Assembly: GCA_002316235.1 (NCBI GenBank)
Contig: DCDD01000213.1
Coordinates: 1-8,277 of the forward strand
Source: Bacteroidales bacterium UBA1064
Lineage (GTDB): Bacteria; Bacteroidota; Bacteroidia; Bacteroidales; Tenuifilaceae
Reading direction: 5' to 3'
Length of the DNA: 8,277 bases
Both the position numbers and the translations under genes were made by a program. A model generated the notes under the pieces. It did no database searches and was not told where the DNA came from. It was given only the letters and a program-made list of their open reading frames with translations. Below are positions 1 through 5,868 of the stretch, in pieces. Numbering within the stretch: the first letter of the stretch is position 1; the number at the start of each line of letters is the position of its first letter.

Positions 1-317
1 AGCATGGGGTGTACCGGGTTGAGCATATTCACCTGAAGTATAAAAAGGATAACCAGGAAAAGACACTTTGCCTTAGGCTGGTTTACTACCGGGACGAGAA
101 GGGGCGAAGCTACAAGTTCATCACCAATAGTTGGGGTATAGCAGCGGAGGAAGTCGCCTTGATTTATAAGTATCGATGGACTATAGAAACGGCCTTCAAA
201 AAAATAAAACAGAATTTTCAGCTGCATTTTCAGCTGGCATTAATTGAAATCAAGCATAAAGTTCCTTGTAAGTCACAAAAACTTTCGCCTAAAAAAAAAT
301 TATTGCTTCAATACTAA
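1..317 (+). pseudogene. IS4-type DDE transposase, C-terminal remnant
   Basis: This reading frame is open from the left edge (codons in phase with position 3), so the 5' part lies outside the window. The translation carries the IS4-family signature Y-x2-R-x3-E-x6-K within YKYRWTIETAFKKIKQ (about 165-212); its Glu is the third catalytic acid of the DDE site. Upstream of it, a segment like LRLVYYRDEKGRSYKFITN is typical of IS4 transposases common in Bacteroidota. After KQNFQLH the similarity stops. IS4 proteins normally continue for several dozen residues (a tail resembling FYGxxENAxKxQIW), but here the frame runs through unrelated lysine-rich sequence to a stop at 315-317. An 11-bp sequence is directly repeated exactly at the break (214-224 and 226-236). 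I see no intact terminal inverted repeat. I infer a decayed insertion sequence, not an active one. The family call is firm; the boundary of the homologous part (about 225-240) is approximate. Confidence 0.8.
214..236 (+). repeat. Tandem 11-bp direct repeat at the transposase break
   Basis: The sequence ATTTTCAGCTG occurs at 214-224 and again at 226-236, a 12-bp period. The second copy begins where recognisable transposase similarity ends, which suggests a slippage duplication or a deletion junction that helped destroy the gene. This origin is inference. Confidence 0.7.
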
Positions 318-843
318 TTGTTCCAATACTCCCAGTTTCGCCTGCCCAATAAACCCAAGTAGCACTTGGTTGCTTACGCTCAGATGTTGGGTAGCTTTGG
401 GTAGTTTAGATAAATCAATGGTTTTTAATATACCCGGGCAGGACTTGCAGTTACCATTCAATCAATACTCTATACTGGCATTCATGTAGCTTGGTGCAAA
501 ATGACTTATCCCGAGTTACTACAGCCTATCCATATCTATAGTAATGGGAATGCATAGAGTTGTTCTTCTTCAATGGTTTTGGCACTTACCAATATGAGGA
601 AAATTTGAAAATAAATATTATATGTTACAACAAATAATTATCTGAGTTGTTACTATTGATGAAACAAGCATTAATAGTGAATGCATTGTATGGATAAAGT
701 TATATGCTCGGGATTACTGGAAATTGGAGAATAGGGTATGTTTGGTAAAGAGAAACTAGTGCACACGTATGTTTTACTAAAATACCTCACTAAAATTTCA
801 AATAACCCACATGCTGAGTAGTCAACAACGGTTGGTGAACAAA

Positions 844-906
844 CAAGGTCGAACCTTGACAAGGTAAATACTCTTAATGCTCCTTAAATATGAGGTTGAT
901 CAAGGT
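844..906. promoter_or_regulatory. Cluster of CAAGGT/ACCTTG boxes, candidate operator
   Basis: Four copies of one hexamer occur within 63 bp in alternating orientation: CAAGGT 844-849, ACCTTG 853-858, CAAGGT 860-865 and CAAGGT 901-906. The first two form an inverted repeat around CGA, and the second and third form a perfect 6-bp inverted repeat around a single A (853-865). The cluster ends 107 bp before the flavoenzyme start codon. Paired inverted hexamers upstream of a catabolic-type gene are what an operator for a dimeric regulator looks like, but no regulator gene lies in the window. A small stem-loop in RNA is the alternative reading. Confidence 0.35.
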
Positions 907-932
907 TGGATGGAATAAAAAGCCTGAATGGA

Positions 933-963
933 TTGACAAATAACTTGTTGACTAGGTTATAGG
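933..963 (+). promoter_or_regulatory. Possible promoter of the flavoenzyme gene
   Basis: TTGACA (933-938) is followed 19 bp later by TATAGG (958-963). The -35-like box is perfect, but the spacing is long and the -10-like box imperfect. The main sigma factor of Bacteroidota usually reads TTTG/TAnnTTTG, not this pattern. A second TTGAC lies at 948-952. I therefore hold this weakly. It would give a leader of roughly 45 bases before the ATG at 1014. Confidence 0.2.
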
Positions 964-999
964 GTAAAAAAAAGGATTGAATGATGTTTAACTTAAAAT

Positions 1000-1005
1000 A
1001 GGAGG
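1000..1005 (+). promoter_or_regulatory. Perfect AGGAGG ribosome binding site
   Basis: AGGAGG lies eight bases before the ATG at 1014 and fixes that start codon. It stands out because the genes starting at 3025, 3844, 4515, 5869 and 7422 have A/T-rich leaders without such a site, as is usual in Bacteroidota. Confidence 0.75.
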
Positions 1006-1013
1006 GCGTTTGT

Positions 1014-2942
1014 ATGGAATCAAAAAAAGCATTTTCAGGAATTCTTTCCCCTTTTGCCATTAAGGGTGTGGAGTTGAAGAATCGAGTGGTGTTTTTGCCC
1101 CATGAGATGTATTATGGCTCAGAAGAACATCTTCCAACCAAGAAACAGAGGTTTTACTACGAGGAACGTGCCAAAGGTGGAGTTGGACTCATTATTGTAC
1201 CTAGCATAGGGGTGCACCCTACCGGTTTCTATTCTTGCCAGGTTGCCGCCAAAAAGGAGAGCATTCCCGGGCTAAGGGAAATTACTGAGGCGGTTCACAA
1301 GCATGGCTCAAAAATTTTTGCTCAGATGACCCACTATGGGAATCAAACTAAAAGTGTGGAAACCCTGCAGGCTACATGGGCACCTTCGGCAATTCCTGAT
1401 ATGACAGTGAGGGAAGTTCCGAAGGAAATGACCATTGATGAGATTCATACTTTAGTAAAAGCTTTTGGGGATTCAGCTAAGCTGCTACTTGATGCCGATT
1501 TTGACGGGTTTGAGATTAAGGTAGCACACGATGGCATTCTGAGACAGTTTCTGTCTCCGGCTACCAATGTCAGAACGGATGAGTATGGCGGAACTCTTCT
1601 GAAAAGAGCAAGAGTAGTGGTAGAGGTACTCCAGGAAATAAGAAAGTATATTGGGGAAAAGCCTCTGGGTATAAGGCTTTGCATTGATGAATTTACACCA
1701 AAGGGCTATACCATTGACGACGGGATTGAGTATGCCAAAATTTTTAACCCCTATGTCGAATACATTAATACTGATTACGGCAACTGGGAAAGCATGGATC
1801 GCACCTTGCCATCGTTGAACTATGAACAGGGATTGCATCTTAAGGCTATAGCCCGGATAAAAAAGGCTGTAAGTGTGCCGGTGATTGCTAGCGGAAGAAT
1901 TATACATCCGGAAATGGCCGAAGGAGTTCTGAAAGATGGAACAGCCGATTTGATTGGGATGGCAAGGGAATTAATTGCCGAGCCTTACTGGGTAAAAAAG
2001 ATAGAAGCTGGCGATCCTGACGAAATTGTTGAATGTATTGGCTGTAACCAGAAGTGTATCGGCCGACTTTTGCAAAATCGCGCAATTAGTTGTGTTGTTA
2101 ATCCTGCTGCCGGTTTTGAGGAAGATTTTTCTAATGATAAGCTCTTTAGTAAATCAGGTAAATGGAAAAAGGTTGTTGTTGTGGGCGGGGGGCCTTCCGG
2201 AATGAAAGCCGCTGAAATTGCAGCAAAAAAAGGCCACAAGGTTGTCCTTTTCGAGAAAAGCAGCGAGCTGGGCGGTAGGGTAAAGTTGGAAAGCGCCCTT
2301 CCTCATAAAGAGGAGTTGGCTGGTACTTCGCGATATCTTAAATATGCGTTGAAGAAGTTGAACGTTGATGTAAGGCTCAACAAAATTGCTACCAAAGAGG
2401 ATATACTTGCTGAAAATCCAGATATTACTGTTGTTGCTACCGGAGCTAATTTGGTAAATGGAGAGGGAACCTATTCTGTGGAGGATGTCATTGGCAACAA
2501 GGTAAAGGGTGAAAACGTTCTTGTTATGGATTTTGATGCCAATATCGAGGGTACAGGTGCTGTTGAACACCTGGCCAACCAGGGTAAAACAGTTCATTGG
2601 GTAACACCTGTATTCTTCAACGGACAGGACAACGAGGTTTCTACGGTCCTGCTTCCAATTTATCGTAGGCTGGGTGAAAAAAAGGTGATTCTACACCCCA
2701 TGTCGGTAATGATAAATTTTGATAACGGTAAGGCAACCCTCTTGAACCCATTTTTTAACACAACAGAAACGCTTGAGGGTATTGATGCCATTGTAATGGC
2801 CGGAACAAAGGCAGCTAATAATTCGCTTTACAACGAAATACGAAGCAGCCTACAGAATGTATATGTTATCGGCGATGCTGCTGCTCCGCGAAACACAGGG
2901 GCGGCAATAGCCGATGCCATGAGCTTAAGCGTTAATTTTTAA
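1014..2942 (+). CDS. Old yellow enzyme family FMN/4Fe-4S/FAD oxidoreductase, trimethylamine-dehydrogenase-like, substrate unknown
   Basis: The 642-residue cytoplasmic flavoenzyme has the layout of trimethylamine dehydrogenase (TMADH), 2,4-dienoyl-CoA reductase (FadH) and the bile-acid enzymes BaiCD/BaiH. Residues 8-330 form the FMN TIM barrel, including QFLSPATNVRTDEYGG. Cys341, Cys344, Cys348 and Cys360 (ECIGCNQKC...C) bind a 4Fe-4S cluster. GGGPSG (391-396) starts the FAD fold and the C-terminal VIGDAA closes it. The second nucleotide fold has VLVMDFDANIEG where FadH has a GxGxxG site, as in the ADP-binding TMADH type. By my alignment from memory, TMADH Tyr169 is Lys169 here, His172 is kept, Trp264 matches Trp258, and the flavin-linking Cys30 is Glu31 (PHE for PHC), so FMN should be non-covalent. 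No clear counterpart of the FadH catalytic His is seen. A dienoyl-CoA reductase role is therefore unlikely; N-demethylation or enoate reduction are possible. The start is fixed by the AGGAGG site. The gene is followed by a terminator. Confidence 0.9.
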   Translation: MESKKAFSGILSPFAIKGVELKNRVVFLPHEMYYGSEEHLPTKKQRFYYEERAKGGVGLIIVPSIGVHPTGFYSCQVAAKKESIPGLREITEAVHKHGSKIFAQMTHYGNQTKSVETLQATWAPSAIPDMTVREVPKEMTIDEIHTLVKAFGDSAKLLLDADFDGFEIKVAHDGILRQFLSPATNVRTDEYGGTLLKRARVVVEVLQEIRKYIGEKPLGIRLCIDEFTPKGYTIDDGIEYAKIFNPYVEYINTDYGNWESMDRTLPSLNYEQGLHLKAIARIKKAVSVPVIASGRIIHPEMAEGVLKDGTADLIGMARELIAEPYWVKKIEAGDPDEIVECIGCNQKCIGRLLQNRAISCVVNPAAGFEEDFSNDKLFSKSGKWKKVVVVGGGPSGMKAAEIAAKKGHKVVLFEKSSELGGRVKLESALPHKEELAGTSRYLKYALKKLNVDVRLNKIATKEDILAENPDITVVATGANLVNGEGTYSVEDVIGNKVKGENVLVMDFDANIEGTGAVEHLANQGKTVHWVTPVFFNGQDNEVSTVLLPIYRRLGEKKVILHPMSVMINFDNGKATLLNPFFNTTETLEGIDAIVMAGTKAANNSLYNEIRSSLQNVYVIGDAAAPRNTGAAIADAMSLSVNF

Positions 2943-2954
2943 ATTCTAATCATA

Positions 2955-2995
2955 GGAAACCCCTTTCCGTTAGAGGGGTTTCCCTTAACATTTTT
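2955..2995 (+). terminator. Intrinsic terminator after the flavoenzyme gene
   Basis: GGAAACCCCT (2955-2964) pairs perfectly with AGGGGTTTCC (2974-2983) around a 9-base loop, twelve bases after the stop codon. A run of five T follows at 2991-2995, seven bases after the stem, so the U-tract is short and displaced. The hairpin separates this gene from the dehydrogenase at 3025. Confidence 0.8.
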
Positions 2996-3024
2996 CGTTC
3001 TGACTAAAACAAAAAAACAAAATA

Positions 3025-3789
3025 ATGAGCAAACTACTTGAAAACAAAACCGTACTGGTAACCGGCGGGGGTTCAGGGATAGGTAGAGCTGCTGCTTTGG
3101 GATTGGCCAGAGAAGGTGCAAGGGTGGTTGTTGTGGATGTTAATGAAAATGGTGGAAATGAAACCGTTCGCTTGATAGAGAATGCTGAAGGCAAGGCCGT
3201 TTTTATCAAGGCCAATATATCGGAAGAGGTCGAGGTGATGAACCTCATCAGTAAGGTGGTTGATCTGTACGGACACCTTGATGGTGCTTTTAACAATGCG
3301 GCAATTTCAGGGAAATTGGGGAAAACTACAATTGACTATGACTCGTCCGACTGGGATGCCCTGATGAGCGTTAACCTTAAAGGAACATGGCTTTGTATGA
3401 AACATGAGATCATACAAATGCTCAAACAGGGCTACGGTGCTATTGTGAATACCTCATCCGATGCGGGATTAATTGCCCTACCGGGTCTCAACCCCGCTTA
3501 CGTTGCAGCTAAGCACGGCATTGTTGGGCTAACAAAAATTGCCGCCATTGAGTTCGCCGATAGGAATATTCGAGTTAACGCCATTGCACCAGGGATGACA
3601 CATACCGGAATGACTCATGACTTAATTGCCGGAGCCCCCAGCGAAAGGGAAGTAGCTTCATACCTCCCGATTAAAAGGGTTGCCGACCCTGCCGAAATTG
3701 CCGAGGCCGCAATTTGGTTGCTTTCCGGCAAAGCCTCGTTTGTCACAGGAGCTATACTATCAGTTGATGGCGGCTCAGTGGCCGACTAG
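3025..3789 (+). CDS. Short-chain dehydrogenase/reductase (classical SDR, FabG-like)
   Basis: The protein has 254 residues, the usual length of classical SDRs, and is a cytoplasmic NAD(P)-dependent oxidoreductase for a hydroxyl/keto pair. TGGGSGIG (13-20) is the dinucleotide-binding turn. Asp38 at the end of the second strand (VVVVDV) favours NAD(H) over NADP(H). NNAA lies near residue 91. The catalytic tetrad is visible as Asn117 (MSVNLKG), Ser145 (NTSSDAG), Tyr159 and Lys163 (YVAAK). The C-terminus ends with the family pattern FVTGAILSVDGG. FabG acyl-ACP reductases prefer NADPH, and the gene has no fatty-acid neighbours, so I do not call it fabG. It starts 82 bases after the flavoenzyme stop, beyond a terminator, with an A-rich leader and no clear promoter. 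It may act on a product of a neighbouring oxidoreductase, but the substrate cannot be read from sequence. Confidence 0.93.
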   Translation: MSKLLENKTVLVTGGGSGIGRAAALGLAREGARVVVVDVNENGGNETVRLIENAEGKAVFIKANISEEVEVMNLISKVVDLYGHLDGAFNNAAISGKLGKTTIDYDSSDWDALMSVNLKGTWLCMKHEIIQMLKQGYGAIVNTSSDAGLIALPGLNPAYVAAKHGIVGLTKIAAIEFADRNIRVNAIAPGMTHTGMTHDLIAGAPSEREVASYLPIKRVADPAEIAEAAIWLLSGKASFVTGAILSVDGGSVAD

Positions 3790-3806
3790 ATGGCGCTTAT
3801 GTAATT

Positions 3807-3831
3807 TTAACCTTACTGATCATTAACCTTA
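3807..3831. repeat. Paired 9-bp direct repeats before the YceI gene
   Basis: TTAACCTTA occurs at 3807-3815 and 3823-3831, 16 bp apart start to start, with the palindrome TGATCA (3817-3822) between them. They lie just upstream of the ATG at 3844 and could be a regulator site. However, the same 9-mer also occurs inside coding sequence near 3371 and 5406, so chance is a real alternative. Confidence 0.3.
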
Positions 3832-3843
3832 AAACTATTTGCT

Positions 3844-4437
3844 ATGAAAAAATTATTTTTGCTACTTGGTTTGGCTTCAGCCCTAACTTTTACTGTTGGG
3901 GCACAGACTTCTGCATGGGTAATAGATAACATGCACTCCAATTTTGGCTTTAAAATATCCCATATGGGTATATCACTGGTTGAGGGCGAGTTCAACGAAT
4001 TTTCGGGAACTATCACTACCTCAAGGGAGGATTTTTCAGATGCAAAAGCTGAAATACTGGTTAAAGCTGCAAGCATCAATACTGATGTTCAGCCTAGAGA
4101 CCAGCACCTAAGGTCAGCAGATTTCTTCGAAGTTGAAAAATATCCCGATATCACGTTTGTGAGTACAAAGATGGAACGCACCTATGGTAATAATTTCAAG
4201 CTCACTGGTAATCTAACCATGCACGGGATTACCAAAACCATTGTTCTCGATGTTACATACAATGGTCAGGCTTATGAGGAACAAATGAAGGTACAAAAAG
4301 CCGGATTTACGGTTCAAGGAGTGTTAAACCGTGACGATTTTGGGATTTCAGCATTTAGCTTTCCATTACCTTCTGGCGCCCCAATGGTTGGGCGTGAAGT
4401 ATTTCTCACTATTCCACTTGAGCTAATCAAACAGTAA
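3844..4437 (+). CDS. YceI family exported protein (polyisoprenoid-binding lipocalin-like fold)
   Basis: The protein has 197 residues. MKK followed by a hydrophobic stretch and VGA-QT is a Sec signal peptide with likely cleavage after Ala20. There is no lipobox Cys, so the mature protein should be soluble in the periplasm. The rest is one YceI domain. It opens with W-x-I-D-x-x-H-S-x-F-G-F-K-I-x-H-M (25-41) and continues with LVEGEFNEFSG, then DQHLRSADFFEVEKYPDITFVS, LTGNLTMHGITK and NRDDFGIS. The family forms a beta-barrel with a long hydrophobic pocket; members have been found with polyprenyl chains or fatty acid derivatives, and the cellular role is mostly unsettled. The gene follows the SDR by 54 bases and precedes the zinc-less dehydrogenase by 77. 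Its context among redox enzymes fits handling of a lipid or isoprenoid compound such as a quinone precursor, but that is inference. Confidence 0.92.
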   Translation: MKKLFLLLGLASALTFTVGAQTSAWVIDNMHSNFGFKISHMGISLVEGEFNEFSGTITTSREDFSDAKAEILVKAASINTDVQPRDQHLRSADFFEVEKYPDITFVSTKMERTYGNNFKLTGNLTMHGITKTIVLDVTYNGQAYEEQMKVQKAGFTVQGVLNRDDFGISAFSFPLPSGAPMVGREVFLTIPLELIKQ

Positions 4438-4514
4438 TGTTATAATTCTTTAATGATTGCCCTTATATCATTCACTATTCTTATCACTTAATATGAATTT
4501 CTATAAATTATGCT

Positions 4515-5594
4515 ATGAAAGCTGCACGTTTGCATGAGCTGGGCAAACCCCTTGTGGTTGAAGAAGTGTCCATTCCTGAACTTAATGACGATGACGTTCT
4601 GGTTGAAGTTAAGGCGACCTTTGTTGCTCCTTCTATGAAGGATATTTCACACCTAGGAGGAAATTTCATTCGTCCAACCCTCCCTGCTATTCTCGGATCG
4701 GATGCTGTGGGTGTTATCTCAAAGCTTGGTAGAAGGGTAAAGAGGCTGAGAGTTGGACAGTATGTTTGGGTGAATTCAATGCTATACTACAATACCGATG
4801 AGTTTGCTTTAAGGGGACAGGAAGGGTTGAGCGATTCCATGGCATTTCAGGGAATGTTCACCTTTAACCCCAACAATATTCATCTCATGGATGAATACCA
4901 GGGAGGCTTTGCACAATTTATTAAGGCTCCATCGGTAAGTATTGCTGCTCTACCTGATAATTTTCCTCTGGAATATGCCGTACGTCTTGGCTATATGGGT
5001 ACAGCGTACCATGCTCTTAAAAGAGCCGGGGTTCATTATGGCTCTACAGTACTCATCAATGGGGCTACTGGAACTGTTGGAACAAGTGCAGTATTACTGT
5101 CGTTGGCTATGGGCGCTTCCAAAGTTGTTGCCGTTGCCAATAAGAAGGATAGACTTCAGCGGATTAAACAGCTAAATCCGGCAATTATTGAGGTTCTATC
5201 GCTTCAGGATGGTGATGTAGCAGGAAAGATCAAGGAGTTAACTAATGGGAAAGGTGTAGAATCCTTTATTGATTGCCTTTCATACGTTGATACTACATCT
5301 ACACAGCAATGTCTGTTTGCAGTCAAAAAGGGCGGTACAGCAGTTTGCTTGGGTGGAGCAACAGGCAGCCTCACCGTTCCCTATGGTTTCTTACTAGGAA
5401 CCGAAATTAACCTTACCGGTTCAATCTGGTTTCATACCTATGAAATTGACGAAATAGTAAGTTTGGCATCCTCTGGTAGGCTAAACCTTAACTCTTTAGA
5501 AACCAAAAAGTTTCCCCTCGATATGGTTAACGAGGCTATTGAGCTGGCTGGATCTAGGCTGGGTGGTTTAACCACTGTCATGATTAACATTTAG
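4515..5594 (+). CDS. Medium-chain dehydrogenase/reductase lacking zinc ligands
   Basis: The 359-residue protein belongs to the alcohol dehydrogenase/quinone oxidoreductase superfamily. Its N-terminal GroES-like catalytic domain (about 1-150) is followed by a Rossmann domain with the coenzyme motif GATGTVG (183-189). The second strand ends in VAVANKKDR with no acidic residue at the usual NAD site, which suggests NADP(H). Databases would probably call it a zinc-binding dehydrogenase, but the ligands are missing. The usual catalytic Cys position falls at Ser40 in VAPSMKD, and the GHE motif is G61-S62-D63. The four-Cys structural zinc loop is replaced by a cysteine-free insert of about 30 residues around 95-130. 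All three cysteines lie in the C-terminal half. It thus resembles zinc-independent quinone or enoyl reductases; the substrate is unknown. It may share a transcript with the YceI gene 77 bases upstream, since I see no terminator or good promoter between them. Confidence 0.9.
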   Translation: MKAARLHELGKPLVVEEVSIPELNDDDVLVEVKATFVAPSMKDISHLGGNFIRPTLPAILGSDAVGVISKLGRRVKRLRVGQYVWVNSMLYYNTDEFALRGQEGLSDSMAFQGMFTFNPNNIHLMDEYQGGFAQFIKAPSVSIAALPDNFPLEYAVRLGYMGTAYHALKRAGVHYGSTVLINGATGTVGTSAVLLSLAMGASKVVAVANKKDRLQRIKQLNPAIIEVLSLQDGDVAGKIKELTNGKGVESFIDCLSYVDTTSTQQCLFAVKKGGTAVCLGGATGSLTVPYGFLLGTEINLTGSIWFHTYEIDEIVSLASSGRLNLNSLETKKFPLDMVNEAIELAGSRLGGLTTVMINI

Positions 5595-5612
5595 CTGCTT
5601 TATTCTTTCGCC

Positions 5613-5630
5613 CCCTGTTTCTGGACAGGG
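5613..5630 (+). terminator. Small hairpin just after the dehydrogenase gene
   Basis: CCCTGT (5613-5618) pairs with ACAGGG (5625-5630) around a 6-base loop, 18 bases after the stop codon. No T-run follows, so it may only slow transcription or protect the RNA end rather than act as a full intrinsic terminator. Confidence 0.35.
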
Positions 5631-5651
5631 TAAAGTAGAAAATACACTCCA

Positions 5652-5694
5652 TCAGGACAAGGGGGAAAAAGAATTTTTTTCTCCTTTATCCTGA
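5652..5694 (+). repeat. Long imperfect hairpin in the gap between dehydrogenase and transporter genes
   Basis: The arms 5652-5670 and 5676-5694 pair over 19 positions around the loop GAATT. As + strand RNA this gives 16 Watson-Crick pairs, two G-U pairs (5661/5685 and 5664/5682) and one C/A mismatch (5658/5688). On the - strand the two G-U pairs become C/A mismatches, so the structure favours rightward transcripts. Seven T (5674-5680) run from the loop into the right arm. It could form the 3' end of the dehydrogenase mRNA or be a dispersed genomic repeat. Confidence 0.65.
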
Positions 5695-5822
5695 AAAATA
5701 TTATTTTACTGTCCTCTAAAAAGTAGCATTTATTGGTTGAATTTAGGTGCCGTATGTAGATAGTTGTTAAATAGAAATGTAGCATGTTTTAGTCATCTAA
5801 AGGATCATGTTTATAATTTAAT

Positions 5823-5853
5823 TTTGGCTACTTCCAAAATTCTTGTAATTTTG
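5823..5853 (+). promoter_or_regulatory. Bacteroidota-type promoter of the transporter-yigZ operon
   Basis: TTTG (5823-5826) is followed after 19 bp by TAATTTTG (5846-5853), a full match to the TTTG/TAnnTTTG consensus at the usual spacing. Transcription would begin near 5858-5862, leaving a leader of about ten bases before the ATG at 5869. A second exact TAATTTTG lies at 5819-5826, overlapping the -33 box, but it has no TTTG of its own upstream. The site also argues against the TTG start at 5764, which lies upstream of it. Confidence 0.6.
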
Positions 5854-5868
5854 CCAAAACCTGATGCG

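Larger units (their letters stand above)
318..1013. other. AT-rich non-coding stretch between IS remnant and flavoenzyme gene
   Basis: No frame on either strand gives a recognisable protein. The short open frames here, for example 244-489 on + and 671-862 on -, have no family features and no clear start signals. A 53-codon minus-strand frame without ATG (300-461) could be a gene scrap. Position 737-744 (TATGTTTG) matches the Bacteroidota -7 element but lacks a matching -33 TTTG. An 8-bp direct repeat, ACTAAAAT, lies at 776-783 and 789-796. The right half holds the CAAGGT box cluster (844-906) and a possible TTGACA element (933-938). The most likely reading is decayed insertion-sequence DNA on the left and the control region of the gene at 1014 on the right. 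Confidence 0.6.

Noticed and set aside
244..489. 81-codon + strand open frame overlapping the transposase end
   Set aside because: It has no family features, a composition typical of chance translation, and lies in decayed DNA.
737..744. TATGTTTG as a promoter -7 element
   Set aside because: There is no TTTG at 17-23 bp upstream and no gene begins nearby; a leader of over 260 bases to 1014 would be needed.
671..862. 63-codon minus-strand open frame in the long gap
   Set aside because: It has no recognisable motif or ribosome site, and it overlaps the CAAGGT boxes; most likely chance.
1485..1907. Minus-strand open frames inside the flavoenzyme gene (also 2154-2597)
   Set aside because: They are complementary to well-conserved catalytic and cofactor-binding regions of the + strand gene; shadow frames.
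1014..2942. Calling the flavoenzyme 2,4-dienoyl-CoA reductase (fadH)
   Set aside because: The domain order matches, but the catalytic His position and NADPH-site glycine motif are not conserved and no fatty-acid oxidation genes are nearby.
3025..3789. Calling the SDR gene fabG
   Set aside because: Asp38 suggests NAD(H) and there is no fatty-acid synthesis context; only the general SDR assignment is supported.
5764..5868. N-terminal extension of the transporter from a TTG codon
   Set aside because: The extra residues are not hydrophobic or family-like and lie before and across the best promoter; the ATG at 5869 begins directly with the first helix.
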